Shown here piece after piece: positions 18,365 through 26,819 of a stretch of DNA of 64,000 nucleotides. Source of the DNA: JAJRPT01 sp965661945 (GTDB lineage Bacteria > Bacteroidota > Ignavibacteria > Kapaibacteriales > UBA2268); the NCBI GenBank assembly GCA_965661945.1, contig CBFIFP010000003.1, positions 186,001 through 250,000 on the forward strand, in the 5' to 3' direction. The notes below the pieces were generated by a model, which was given only the letters and a program-made list of their open reading frames with translations, had not been told where the DNA came from and ran no database searches. Position numbers and translations under genes: made by a program. The first letter of the stretch is position 1; each line of letters starts with the position of its first letter.

Positions 18365-19810
18365 ATGTTTGATTCATCTGAAGTCGTAATTCTTTTAATC
18401 TCTCTAATTATCATAGTGTTAATCTATATAATCTTAAAATTAAAAAGTGTTCCAATTAATAAATATAATGAGTTAGAAGAAAATTATTCTAAATCAAAAG
18501 AAGAATACACTAAATTAATCCATCTTAAAGATGAAAATGAAAAATTGCTCCAAAGAATTTCTCAGAATGAAATTGAAAATAAAGAACTTCTAAAAGAAAA
18601 CACAAAATATAAGACTAATAATGAAAATTTAATTATAAATTGTAATGAATTAATTGAAAAAATAGAAACTCTTGAAAATAAAAATAATGATTTATCAAAT
18701 AAAATTCAAGAAATTAGAGATGAAAACACTAACTTGAAAGCCGAAAATAAAAGTGCTTTCGAGAAGTTAGAAACTCAAAAAAAAGGAATAGAAGAGTTAA
18801 ACTCTAAATTCCAAAAAGAATTTGAAAACCTTGCAAATAAAATATTAGATGAAAAATCTGAAAGATTTAGTAAATCAAATCAAGAACAAGTTAAAAGTAT
18901 TTTAGAACCTCTAAACCTTAACATATCTGATTTTAAGAAAAAAGTAGAAGATACTTTTTTAGAAGAAACTAAACAAAGAAATTCAACGGAAGAAAGAATT
19001 AAAGCACTTTTTGAAGCTACAAATCAAATAAGTGAAGATGCTAAAAATCTAACCCAAGCTCTTAAAGGTGATGTTAAAAAACAAGGGAATTGGGGCGAAA
19101 CCATTCTTACTAAAATTCTTGAAAACTCTGGATTAATCAAAGATACAAACTATACTATTCAAGAGAGTTATAAAGGTGAGGACGGAAAAACTAAATACCC
19201 TGATATAATAATAAAATTCCCAGATAAAAGAAATGTTGTCATTGACTCAAAGGTATCATTAGTTTCTTACGAAAGATTTTCAAGTGCAGTTGATGAAGAT
19301 GCTAGAGTTAAAGCACTTAATGAACTAATTGTATCACTAAAATCACATATAGATAATCTAAGCTCTAAAGATTATACAGAATTTGAAAATAGTATTGATT
19401 TCGTATTTCTTTTTATTCCATTAGAGCCAGCGTTTTTAACTGCAATTAATTTTGACAAAAATCTTTGGAGTTATGCTTATAATAAAAAAATTGTGATTAT
19501 TAGTTCAACTACTTTAATTGCAACTTTAAAATTAATTGAAGATTTATGGAAAAAAGATTACCAAAATAAAAATGCAATGGAAATTGCTAAACTTGGCGCT
19601 TCAATTTATGATAAAGTCCATTCCTTCCTTAAAGATTTTGAAAAGCTTGAAGGACATATTAAAAAAGCATCTGAAACTTATGATACTGCTTATAATAAAT
19701 TAACCACTGGAAGAGAAAACGTAATCCGTCAGACAGAAAAATTAAAAGAACTTGGAGTTAAAACAGATAAACAAATTGATGATAAACACATAAAAGATTT
19801 ACCAGAATAG
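18365..19810 (+). CDS. rmuC: DNA recombination protein RmuC
   Basis: RmuC proteins limit inversions at short inverted repeats and carry a nuclease-fold domain. The protein (481 aa from the ATG) has one N-terminal transmembrane helix (VVILLISLIIIVLIYIIL), then a coiled coil to about residue 190. The RmuC domain follows: LKGDVKKQGNWGE, the catalytic-like VVIDSKVSLVSYERF and SSTTLIATLKLIEDLW. The open frame starts at a TTG at 18344, but the ATG at 18365 has a GGAG six bases upstream and is preferred. The C-terminus is of normal length. The stop lies 7 bases before the left arm of an inverted-repeat-bounded block. Confidence 0.92.
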   Translation: MFDSSEVVILLISLIIIVLIYIILKLKSVPINKYNELEENYSKSKEEYTKLIHLKDENEKLLQRISQNEIENKELLKENTKYKTNNENLIINCNELIEKIETLENKNNDLSNKIQEIRDENTNLKAENKSAFEKLETQKKGIEELNSKFQKEFENLANKILDEKSERFSKSNQEQVKSILEPLNLNISDFKKKVEDTFLEETKQRNSTEERIKALFEATNQISEDAKNLTQALKGDVKKQGNWGETILTKILENSGLIKDTNYTIQESYKGEDGKTKYPDIIIKFPDKRNVVIDSKVSLVSYERFSSAVDEDARVKALNELIVSLKSHIDNLSSKDYTEFENSIDFVFLFIPLEPAFLTAINFDKNLWSYAYNKKIVIISSTTLIATLKLIEDLWKKDYQNKNAMEIAKLGASIYDKVHSFLKDFEKLEGHIKKASETYDTAYNKLTTGRENVIRQTEKLKELGVKTDKQIDDKHIKDLPE

Positions 19811-19817
19811 ATTAAAA

Positions 19818-19902
19818 GGGACTATCTAAAAAGTGTTTAGATATGATGAATAAATTTATGTATAAATCCTTATAACTAATTGTAGAAAAACGATTTATCG
19901 TG
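19818..19902 (+). repeat. Left arm of a long imperfect inverted repeat
   Basis: Its outer 29 bases (19818-19846, beginning GGGACTATCTAAAAAGT) match 25 of 29 with the reverse complement of 22327-22355. Its inner 28 bases (19875-19902, beginning ACTAATTGTA) match 24 of 28 with the reverse complement of 22273-22300. The 28 bases between are only weakly alike. Ends beginning GGGACT...TAAAAAG are common among insertion-sequence terminal repeats, but no transposase is present. The arm begins 7 bases after the rmuC stop. Confidence 0.75.
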
Positions 19903-20025
19903 AAAAACTCCAAAAGTCTTCTCCTTGGGGAAGATTTAGATGGGGTCTCTCTTGTAACTATCTCATTACAAGTAACATACGCATAACCACCCCCTCATTC
20001 TGAGGCGAATAGAAATATCCAGTCA

Positions 20026-20126
20026 AATATCCTAATTTGCAAAGCAAATGACCCACACAAAACTCCAACGGAGTTTAATATTAATAGCCCAGAGTTTTAA
20101 CTCGGGGTAGGAATAAATGTCTTTCC
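20026..20126 (+). repeat. 101-bp direct repeat, copy 1
   Basis: It is nearly identical to 22093-22193, in the same orientation and of the same length. Inside are two dyads: AACTCC-aac-GGAGTT, and CCCAGAG-ttttaa-CTCGGGG with one mismatch. The sequence has the look of a dispersed extragenic element found in FCB genomes. The two copies flank the pair of secreted-protein genes. Confidence 0.85.
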
Positions 20127-20333
20127 CCGACATTCTTAGGCGGAACCGAAGAAACCAATTGTTTCATAAAACATACAATTTCGAGGGTATTGTTAAAACA
20201 AATAGTCAAAAATAGCAATTATCCAAACGAACCGTGTCGTCCTTGAATAGAAATTTTGCAAAATATTTAATATATTTTTTTTATGTTGAAAACTTTTTTT
20301 GTGTTTTTGAAAAAATAATTTGGAAATTAAATT

Positions 20334-20408
20334 AGCAGTGCTTAAAATAGCAGTGCTTAAAATAGCAGTGCTTAAAATAGCAGTGCTTAAATTAGCAGTG
20401 CTTAAATT
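20334..20408 (+). repeat. Five-copy 15-bp tandem array
   Basis: Five head-to-tail units AGCAGTGCTTAAAAT begin at 20334, 20349, 20364, 20379 and 20394. The last two read TTAAATT, and a partial sixth begins at 20409. Each unit carries the dyad AGCA-G-TGCT. The array ends 58 bases before the ATG at 20466, so it may be a set of protein-binding sites or a copy-number-variable promoter spacer. Confidence 0.9.
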
Positions 20409-20465
20409 AGCAAAAATTTTAAAACATTTGAAAATATTTTTGTTAATTTATTAAAGGAACAACAA

Positions 20466-20660
20466 ATGAATAAATTTGTTATTTATGCATTACTAAGTTT
20501 TTTTATGATAAACATAAGTTTATTAGGTTCAAGTTCTGATTGTACTTTTAAAGGTCCACTCTGTACAACTAATGAAACAAATGAACTAAAACCAGGGTTA
20601 TATTACATTACTTATCAAAAAAGCAATCTTTTTATCACAAAAAAGGTAAAAATAGAATGA
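20466..20660 (+). CDS. Very small secreted protein with a T9SS-like tail
   Basis: The 64-residue protein has a signal peptide (FVIYALLSFFMINISLLG), a short linker with two cysteines six residues apart (CTFKGPLC), and an ending LKPGLYYITYQ...KKVKIE. That ending copies the last strands of a T9SS type-A sorting domain (compare SGVYYLILE...FVKI in the 16.6 kb gene). It may be a remnant of a larger cargo or a genuine mini-protein. A strong AAAGGAAC site precedes the ATG, and the stop overlaps the next ATG by four bases (ATGA), which argues that it is translated. Confidence 0.6.
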   Translation: MNKFVIYALLSFFMINISLLGSSSDCTFKGPLCTTNETNELKPGLYYITYQKSNLFITKKVKIE

Positions 20661-22027
20661 AAAAAATTATTTTAATTTTTATATTATCAACGATATTTTG
20701 TTTTGGGCAAAATATCGTTGATGATGTTTCTGTAAAAGAGGATGGAGGCACTTTGTGGCCTGTTAATTTTTTCGATGATGGAGGTGATATTCACATATTT
20801 AATTGGTTAAAATATGGAGAACATACTCCACTATTTAAATTCTCTCAAGTAATTATTGACGATAATTTAAATTTGAAGTTAAATTTCCATCGAGATTTTG
20901 TTACAACTGATTATAGTTCCATTATGAAATATAATAATGGATTTTTGATGACAGAGATAAATCAAAATGGTGGAGTTCGTTTGATTTATTTTGAAGAAGA
21001 TAGTATAGAAGTCTTACTTGATTATAACAATTCTCGTAAATTTAGAAGTTCATTTTTTTTTAATGATAAATTATTTTTAACCAAAAATGATTTGCTGCTA
21101 AGAGATTCAGATTCATTGCGTTTATGCTTTTATAAAGCAAATTTAGAGGGAGAAATTTTAGATAGTATAATATATTCGGATTTCGACCCTAAAAGAGGGC
21201 TTAATTTTAATTATCTTTATCATAAACCTTTGATTGATGGAAATGGTAATATATATATTCTTGGTATTCAATCTAACTTTCTTCAGCCACTAAATTCGTA
21301 TATTATTAAATTTAATAAAAATGAAGAATTAGAGTTTGTAAAATTCATTGAACGTCAGCCAGATAATATACTTGCCCAGCCAAATAACATTATATGTTAT
21401 TTAGATGATAAATTTATAGTATATGGCTCTGAAAGAGATACTAAAAACTCAATAATTTATGGATTTATCAAAGTTTTTGATAGTGATTTTAACGAGTTAT
21501 CCCACAATAGATATGCAATCGATAGAAATAATCAGTTTGCAAGTATAATTGTAAATAAAGATAGTACTTTAACCGTTTATGGTAAACATGCTGATACCTT
21601 ATCTTCAAATCATTTTTATGCCTCTCAACTTATTTTGGATAAAAACTTAGAGGAAATTAGTTTCAAGAAATTTGAATCTGATAGTGTTAATTATGGTTTT
21701 CATTTTGCATTTTCAAGAGATTATTTCGATATAGTAGTGGGTTATAAAGGAGAAGATTTATACATAGCAAAAATTGGAAAACACAATTTAAGTGTAAAAA
21801 GAAATCTTGAAAAACTAAATGCTTTATACATCAGGGAATCTAATGAGTTAGTATTCAGTGAAGAAATACCACAAAAAGTTGAGATTATAGACCTTTTGGG
21901 TAGAAGTATTTTTATAGTAAATGACATAAAAAGCAAAAATGTTATTTTACCAATTTTGCCTGAAAATCAAGCAATTTTTGCAAAAATAAAGTATAACTCA
22001 GCAGAGATATTACAACGAATTAAATAA
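20657..22027 (+). CDS. Secreted protein, probably a beta-propeller with T9SS tail
   Basis: I do not recognise the family. The 456-residue protein has a signal peptide (IILIFILSTIFCFGQN). The body (about residues 20-385) has repeated strand patterns ending in Phe, Tyr or Asp (for example NGNIYILGIQ and DSTLTVYGKH), as in WD/NHL-like propellers. The last 75 residues resemble a T9SS type-A domain: LYIRESNELVF, VEIIDLLGRSIFIV, LPILPENQAIFAKIKY and a final RIK. Its start overlaps the mini-protein gene by four bases. Both genes lie between 101-bp direct repeats inside an inverted-repeat-bounded block, which suggests they were acquired or duplicated as a unit. Confidence 0.7.
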   Translation: MKKIILIFILSTIFCFGQNIVDDVSVKEDGGTLWPVNFFDDGGDIHIFNWLKYGEHTPLFKFSQVIIDDNLNLKLNFHRDFVTTDYSSIMKYNNGFLMTEINQNGGVRLIYFEEDSIEVLLDYNNSRKFRSSFFFNDKLFLTKNDLLLRDSDSLRLCFYKANLEGEILDSIIYSDFDPKRGLNFNYLYHKPLIDGNGNIYILGIQSNFLQPLNSYIIKFNKNEELEFVKFIERQPDNILAQPNNIICYLDDKFIVYGSERDTKNSIIYGFIKVFDSDFNELSHNRYAIDRNNQFASIIVNKDSTLTVYGKHADTLSSNHFYASQLILDKNLEEISFKKFESDSVNYGFHFAFSRDYFDIVVGYKGEDLYIAKIGKHNLSVKRNLEKLNALYIRESNELVFSEEIPQKVEIIDLLGRSIFIVNDIKSKNVILPILPENQAIFAKIKYNSAEILQRIK

Positions 22028-22092
22028 TCCGAAATTATTTGTTAGTAGATGATATAGAGTATCGTTCAGAGCAAAAGCGATGCCTCACCCTC

Positions 22093-22193
22093 AATATCCT
22101 AATTTGCAAAGTAAATGACCCACAAAAAACTCCAACGGAGTTTAATATTAATAGCCCAGAGTTTTAACTCGGGGTAGGAATAAATGTCTTTCC
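22093..22193 (+). repeat. 101-bp direct repeat, copy 2
   Basis: It matches copy 1 at 20026-20126 over its whole length with only a few substitutions, in the same orientation. The two hairpin-forming dyads are conserved. Confidence 0.85.
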
Positions 22194-22272
22194 TCGTCAT
22201 ATTTCGCTGTCGCTCAATATGACGGAGGGCATTTCGCCTCCGCTCAATGACCTTTAGTTTATGAATATTAGA

Positions 22273-22355
22273 CACGATAAACCGTGTCTATACAATTAGT
22301 AACAATGTTATTTGTATATTCGCTTGTCAAATCTAAATACTTTTTAGAAAGACCC
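22273..22355 (-). repeat. Right arm of the long imperfect inverted repeat
   Basis: Read on the minus strand it begins GGGTCTTTCTAAAAAGT at 22355 and ends TTTATCGTG at 22273. The outer 29 and inner 28 bases match the left arm 25/29 and 24/28. The clpB stop codon ends 8 bases outside it. No target-site duplication is evident. Confidence 0.75.
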
Positions 22356-22363
22356 TCTTTTTT

Positions 22364-23668
22364 TTAATCTTGCAACTCTCTTAATAGTGCTTGTTTTTCG
22401 ATTTCTAACTGTCTGATTTTGCGTTGAATAGTATCGAGTTCTTCTGGCATTGAGTCCATTTGTAATCTTAGTTTACTTGCCGCTTCATCAATCAAATCTA
22501 TTGCTTTATCAGGTAGAAACCTATCACTTATGTATCTGTCTGAAAGTTCGGCGGCTGTTACGATAGCGGAATCAAGTATTTTAACGCCGTGATGGACTTC
22601 ATACCTCTCTTTTAAGCCACGCAAAATTGAAATAGTATCTTCCACACTTGGTTGACTTACATAAACTTGCTGAAAGCGACGTTCTAGGGCAGCATCTTTT
22701 TCTATATGCTTCTGATATTCATCAAGAGTAGTTGCACCTATACAATGTAGATTACCCCTTGCTAATTCTGGCTTTAAAATATTTGCGGCATCCATAGAGC
22801 CAGAAGTTGCACCTGCTCCAATAAGTTGATGAATCTCATCTATAAATAAAACTATCTGACCATCACTTTCCACAACTTCTTTTATAATCTCTTTCAATCG
22901 CTCTTCAAATTGCCCTCTGTAACTTGTTCCAGCTACAAGGGTTGCCACATCTAAACTGACAATCTGCTTATCTTTTAGCATTTCGGGGACATCACCTGAT
23001 ACAATTCTTTGAGCAATCCCTTCCACAATCGCAGTTTTTCCAACGCCGGGTTCACCAACAAGCATAGGGTTATTCTTAGTTCTTCGTGATAAAACTTGAA
23101 GCACTCTTCTGATTTCTTCTTCTCTACCAATTACAGGGTCAATCTTGCCTTTTTTTGCTTCGTCAGTTAAAATTCTTCCATATTTGCTAAGCACTTGGTA
23201 TTTTTCTTCGGCAGTTTGCGAATCAACTTTCTTGTTGCCTCTTATAGATTTAATCACCATTTCAGTGCTTTTTGAGTTTAAGCCCAACTGTTCTAAAATT
23301 TCGCCAGCACCTTTTTTAACTTCAAGCATTGCAAGGAGTAAATGCTCAACCGATACAAACTCATCACCCATATTTTCTGAAATCTTCAAAGATTTATCAT
23401 AAACAGCGGTAAGACCAGAGGATGCGTAATAATTCTCTGCACCTACTACTTTTGGTAATTTGCTAAGTCCTTCATTTACTTTAATTTTTAATTTTTTGGT
23501 ATCAATGTTGTTTTTATTTAAAATATCATAGACAAGTCCATTAGAATCTTGAGTAAGTGCAGCAAGTAAATGGATTGGCTCAATAGATTGATTATTATAA
23601 CTTGCTGCGATTTCTCTTGATGTTTGAAATGCCTCTTGGGCTTTTAGTGTCATTTTATTAAAATTCAT
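22364..23668 (-). pseudogene. clpB: ClpB chaperone truncated after the first ATPase domain
   Basis: ClpB is a hexameric AAA+ disaggregase, normally about 860 residues with two ATPase domains. Only 434 remain. The Clp N domain covers about residues 1-140. NBD1 has Walker A GEPGVGKT near 205-212, Walker B VLFIDEIH near 275 and the pore motif SYRGQFEERL near 250. The protein ends IEKQALLRELQD, the first turn of the M domain. The rest of the M domain and all of NBD2 are missing, and no piece of them is found elsewhere in the window. The stop lies 8 bases outside the right inverted arm. The start is the ATG at 23668 (AGGT upstream) rather than GTG 23674. It is either broken or a short single-ring form. 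Confidence 0.85.
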
Positions 23669-23766
23669 AAGCACCTATTATAAAATATTTTACTTTGCTA
23701 ATAACGTTATTTACCCAAAAATATTTTTATTTTCTTCTAATCATTTCAAATTTGAAACTAATTCCT

Positions 23767-23774
23767 TAATTTTG
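23767..23774 (+). promoter_or_regulatory. Possible Bacteroidota-type -7 element
   Basis: TAATTTTG matches TAnnTTTG and lies 42 bases before the preferred ATG of the M16 gene at 23817. The spacing to the nearest TTTG is too short, so the -33 part is not supported. Confidence 0.35.
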
Positions 23775-23816
23775 AGTATTAAATTTAAAAATTTTGTTAT
23801 TTTAAGAGGTTTTAAA

Positions 23817-26612
23817 ATGAATAAATTCATTACCCTAATTTTTATAGTTCTATTTTATTCAAATAGTTTTGCTCAATTTGATTTGAATAAAGAACTCCCA
23901 CGAAGCAAAGATGTTATCTACGATTCACTATCTAATGGATTGAAGTATTACATCAGAAAAAATGCTAAGCCAGAAAACAGAGCAGAAATTCAATTAGTTG
24001 TTAAAGCTGGTTCGCTTCAAGAAAAAGACTCGCAGTTGGGTCTTGCTCACTTTTTGGAACACATGGCTTTTAACGGAACTAAAAACTTCCCAGGTAACGA
24101 TGTAATCAAATATATGGAATCAACCGGTATGAGGTTTGGTTCAGATATTAACGCATCTACTTCTTGGGAAAGAACTTATTATACTTTGCAAGTCCCAACA
24201 GATAACGAGCAGATGTTCAAAGATGGTTTTCTTGTTCTTAAAGATTGGCTTTCTGGAATTACATTAAGCGAAGAAGAGATTGAAAAAGAAAGAAAAGTGA
24301 TTATTGAGGAGTGGAGATTAAGAACTCAAAACGCACAAGGAAGAGTTCAGCAAGAACAATTTGAAGCTCTTTTTAAAGGATCTGCTTACAGCAAATTCCC
24401 AATTGGTGATACAACAATTATAATGAATGCTCCAAAAAGTGAGTTTGAAGATTATTATAATACCTACTACCAGCCCGATATATCAGCAGTTATTGCCGTG
24501 GGTGATTTTGATGTTAAAGAAGTTGAGAATTTAATTAAATCTACTTTTGGTGATATTCCAAGACCAAAGAAACCAACAGACATTGGCGAATATAAAATGT
24601 CGTTTACTGGCGAAAGTGTTGTAATGAATACCGCTGACCCAGAATTGCAAGCGAATGTAATCACAGCAATTATTAAAATGCCAGCAGAACCAAAAGGAAC
24701 TTATGGAGCTTATAGAAGCACTGTAGCTACTGGAATTTTAAATTCAATGATTTCTAAAAGATATCAAGAAGTTGCTTTAAAAGGAGATGCACCTTTTCTT
24801 CAAGCAGTTTCTGCTTTAACTCCCTTCCCTGGAGAAATTCACGCATTCTATAATGTAGTTGTTTTAAAAGCAGATAAGATGCAAGAAGGATACGAAAGAT
24901 TTTTAACAGAACTTTATAGAGCAAGCAAACACGGCTTTGTTGAAAGTGAACTAGTAAGAGCTAAAAAAGAAGTTTTAAAACAATATGACTCATTTGTTAA
25001 AGAAAAAGACAAAACAGAATCATCAGCTTGGGCTGGAGAATTATCTAGACATTTCTTAGAAAACGAGGGATTCCCAGGAGTAGAACACGAATACGAAATA
25101 GTAGAATCTTTTTTACCAACAATTTCATTAGAAGAAATCAATAAAAAAATGGCTTCTTTAATCACTGATAAAAATCTTTATATTTTTCAATACGGTCCTA
25201 AAGAAGATGTTTTATTACCAGAAGATAAACTAATTTCAATTTATAATGAAGTAGGAACAAGAAACATCGAACCTTATGTTGATAAATCTGCTGGCTTAAA
25301 ATTAATGGAAGAAAGACCAAAAGGTGGCTCTTATGTTGACATGGACGAAAATGAAGAATACGGTTTAACTTACTATGAGTTAGATAACGGTATAAAGATA
25401 GTATTAAAACAGACTGATTTTAAAAATGATGAAGTAAGAATGAGAGCATTTTCTCCTGGTGGATTATCACTATCAAGCGATGAATCTTATCTTTCTGCTT
25501 CAAATGCTGCTAGCGTAATAAACTACGCAGGTGTATCAGATTTTGATATAACAACTGTACAAAAAATACTAGCAGGTAAGCAAGTAAGCGTATCTCCTTA
25601 CATCGGGGACTTAACAGAAGGTCTATCAGGATATGCCTCTCCTGACGATTTAGAGGAAATGTTCCAATTAACATATCTTTATTTTACAGCACCAAGAAAA
25701 GATGAAGAATCTTTTACTTCTTTAAAATCAAGATTATTAGAACAAATAAAGCAATCTAAAAATAGTCCAGACCAAATATTTAGTGATTCAATCAATTATT
25801 TACTTAATGATTATCACTTCAGAAGTCAACCTATGTCAGAAGAAAAAATAAATAAAATAAACTTAGACAAAGCATTTGAATTTTATCAAGAAAGATTCTC
25901 TGATGCCTCTGATTTTACATTTATTTTTGTAGGTAACTTTGAAGAATCTACAATCAATCCACTTATAACCTCTTATCTTGGAGCATTACCAACCAAAGGA
26001 AGAAAAGAAACGTGGAAAGATACAAAATCTAGAATGACTACAAAAAAACTTGACAGAAGATTTAATATAGGCCAAGACGACAACGCCTCAGTTAGATTAA
26101 TTATCAATGGTGATTATGAGTATTCTCCAGAAAATGATTTGCAACTCGACGGAATGACTCGCGTTCTTGGAATCTTGCTTTTAGAACAAATAAGAGAGAA
26201 GATGGGCGGGGTTTACAGTATTGGAGCTTACAACAGAACTAATAAACTTCCAGACGCTAACTACTCAATATTTGTTCCTTATGGATGCGATCCAGCAAGA
26301 GTTGACGAACTTAACGCTGCGATTATTAAAGTTATGGAGAAATTAAAAAATGAGAAATTAGATGATGAATACTTAACAAGAGCAACTGAAACAATGAAAT
26401 CAGAATATAAAAAGCAATTACAAAGTAATTCTTTCTGGATTTCAAATATCTATTATTATGACTTTTACCAATTAGATATGAGTTTTATAAACCAATATAT
26501 CGAAAAAGTAGATGCTCTAACAATGCAAGATATTCAAAATGCTGCTAAAAAGTACCTAAATCAAAACTCACTAAAAACTTTAGTGAGGTATCCAGAATCT
26601 TTTAAAAAATAA
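23817..26612 (+). CDS. Large M16-family zinc peptidase (two-unit, PqqL-like)
   Basis: The 931-residue protein (from the ATG at 23817, with an AGAGGT site) has a signal peptide (FITLIFIVLFYSNSFAQ) and two full M16 units. The first carries the zinc motif HFLEH in the stretch GLAHFLEHMAFNGTKN near residue 73, with ligand Glu in VIIEEWR about 75 residues later. The second unit (from about residue 520) is degenerate, as expected for single-chain M16 enzymes such as PqqL and pitrilysin. An upstream TTG at 23772 would add 15 residues before the signal peptide and is disfavoured. It probably degrades peptides in the periplasm. The gene stands alone and ends at a terminator. Confidence 0.9.
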   Translation: MNKFITLIFIVLFYSNSFAQFDLNKELPRSKDVIYDSLSNGLKYYIRKNAKPENRAEIQLVVKAGSLQEKDSQLGLAHFLEHMAFNGTKNFPGNDVIKYMESTGMRFGSDINASTSWERTYYTLQVPTDNEQMFKDGFLVLKDWLSGITLSEEEIEKERKVIIEEWRLRTQNAQGRVQQEQFEALFKGSAYSKFPIGDTTIIMNAPKSEFEDYYNTYYQPDISAVIAVGDFDVKEVENLIKSTFGDIPRPKKPTDIGEYKMSFTGESVVMNTADPELQANVITAIIKMPAEPKGTYGAYRSTVATGILNSMISKRYQEVALKGDAPFLQAVSALTPFPGEIHAFYNVVVLKADKMQEGYERFLTELYRASKHGFVESELVRAKKEVLKQYDSFVKEKDKTESSAWAGELSRHFLENEGFPGVEHEYEIVESFLPTISLEEINKKMASLITDKNLYIFQYGPKEDVLLPEDKLISIYNEVGTRNIEPYVDKSAGLKLMEERPKGGSYVDMDENEEYGLTYYELDNGIKIVLKQTDFKNDEVRMRAFSPGGLSLSSDESYLSASNAASVINYAGVSDFDITTVQKILAGKQVSVSPYIGDLTEGLSGYASPDDLEEMFQLTYLYFTAPRKDEESFTSLKSRLLEQIKQSKNSPDQIFSDSINYLLNDYHFRSQPMSEEKINKINLDKAFEFYQERFSDASDFTFIFVGNFEESTINPLITSYLGALPTKGRKETWKDTKSRMTTKKLDRRFNIGQDDNASVRLIINGDYEYSPENDLQLDGMTRVLGILLLEQIREKMGGVYSIGAYNRTNKLPDANYSIFVPYGCDPARVDELNAAIIKVMEKLKNEKLDDEYLTRATETMKSEYKKQLQSNSFWISNIYYYDFYQLDMSFINQYIEKVDALTMQDIQNAAKKYLNQNSLKTLVRYPESFKK

Positions 26613-26660
26613 CTTAGCACCGCAATAAAAATATGAGTGTTAAAATATAAGTAATAAACC

Positions 26661-26692
26661 AAAAGGGCTTTCAATACGAAAGCCCTTTTTTA
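26661..26692 (+). terminator. Rho-independent terminator after the M16 gene
   Basis: The hairpin AAAGGGCTTTC-aatac-GAAAGCCCTTT is followed by a T run, 49 bases after the stop at 26612. Confidence 0.9.
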
Positions 26693-26819
26693 TTTTAATT
26701 TATTAGACACACTTTTTCTTATATAAATTTATAAAATAATTAAAGTTAATAATTTTTATTTTGGTTTTTAAAAAAACATTATTTAAGTTTGTAATCTTTC
26801 AAAATCACATTTTAAAAAT

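Larger units (their letters stand above)
19811..20465 (+). other. 655-bp repeat-rich intergenic region
   Basis: There is no convincing gene here. In order it holds a left inverted arm (19818-19902), two small hairpins (near 19918-19935 and 19951-19972), a 101-bp direct repeat (20026-20126), about 200 bp of AT-rich sequence, and a 15-bp tandem array (20334-20408). A ribosome-binding site AAAGGAAC then leads into the small secreted-protein gene at 20466. It is denser in repeats than any other part of the window. Confidence 0.8.
22028..22363 (+). other. 336-bp repeat-rich intergenic region
   Basis: No gene is seen. It contains the second 101-bp repeat (22093-22193), a 9-bp perfect hairpin (22195-22203 with 22216-22224), a GGAGG/CCTCC hairpin (22224-22241) and the right inverted arm (22273-22355). 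It separates the secreted-protein genes from the shortened clpB. Confidence 0.8.

Noticed and set aside
20334..20408. Possible CRISPR array
   Set aside because: The units are contiguous with no spacers, only 15 bp long, and no cas genes are near. It is a plain tandem repeat.
19811..20465. Hidden transposase remnant in the repeat region
   Set aside because: All frames are short and none shows DDE or HUH-like motifs. Only repeats and hairpins are present.
22364..22500. clpB continuing in another frame past 22364
   Set aside because: The next about 30 codons after the stop do not resemble the ClpB M domain, and the sequence merges with the inverted arm.
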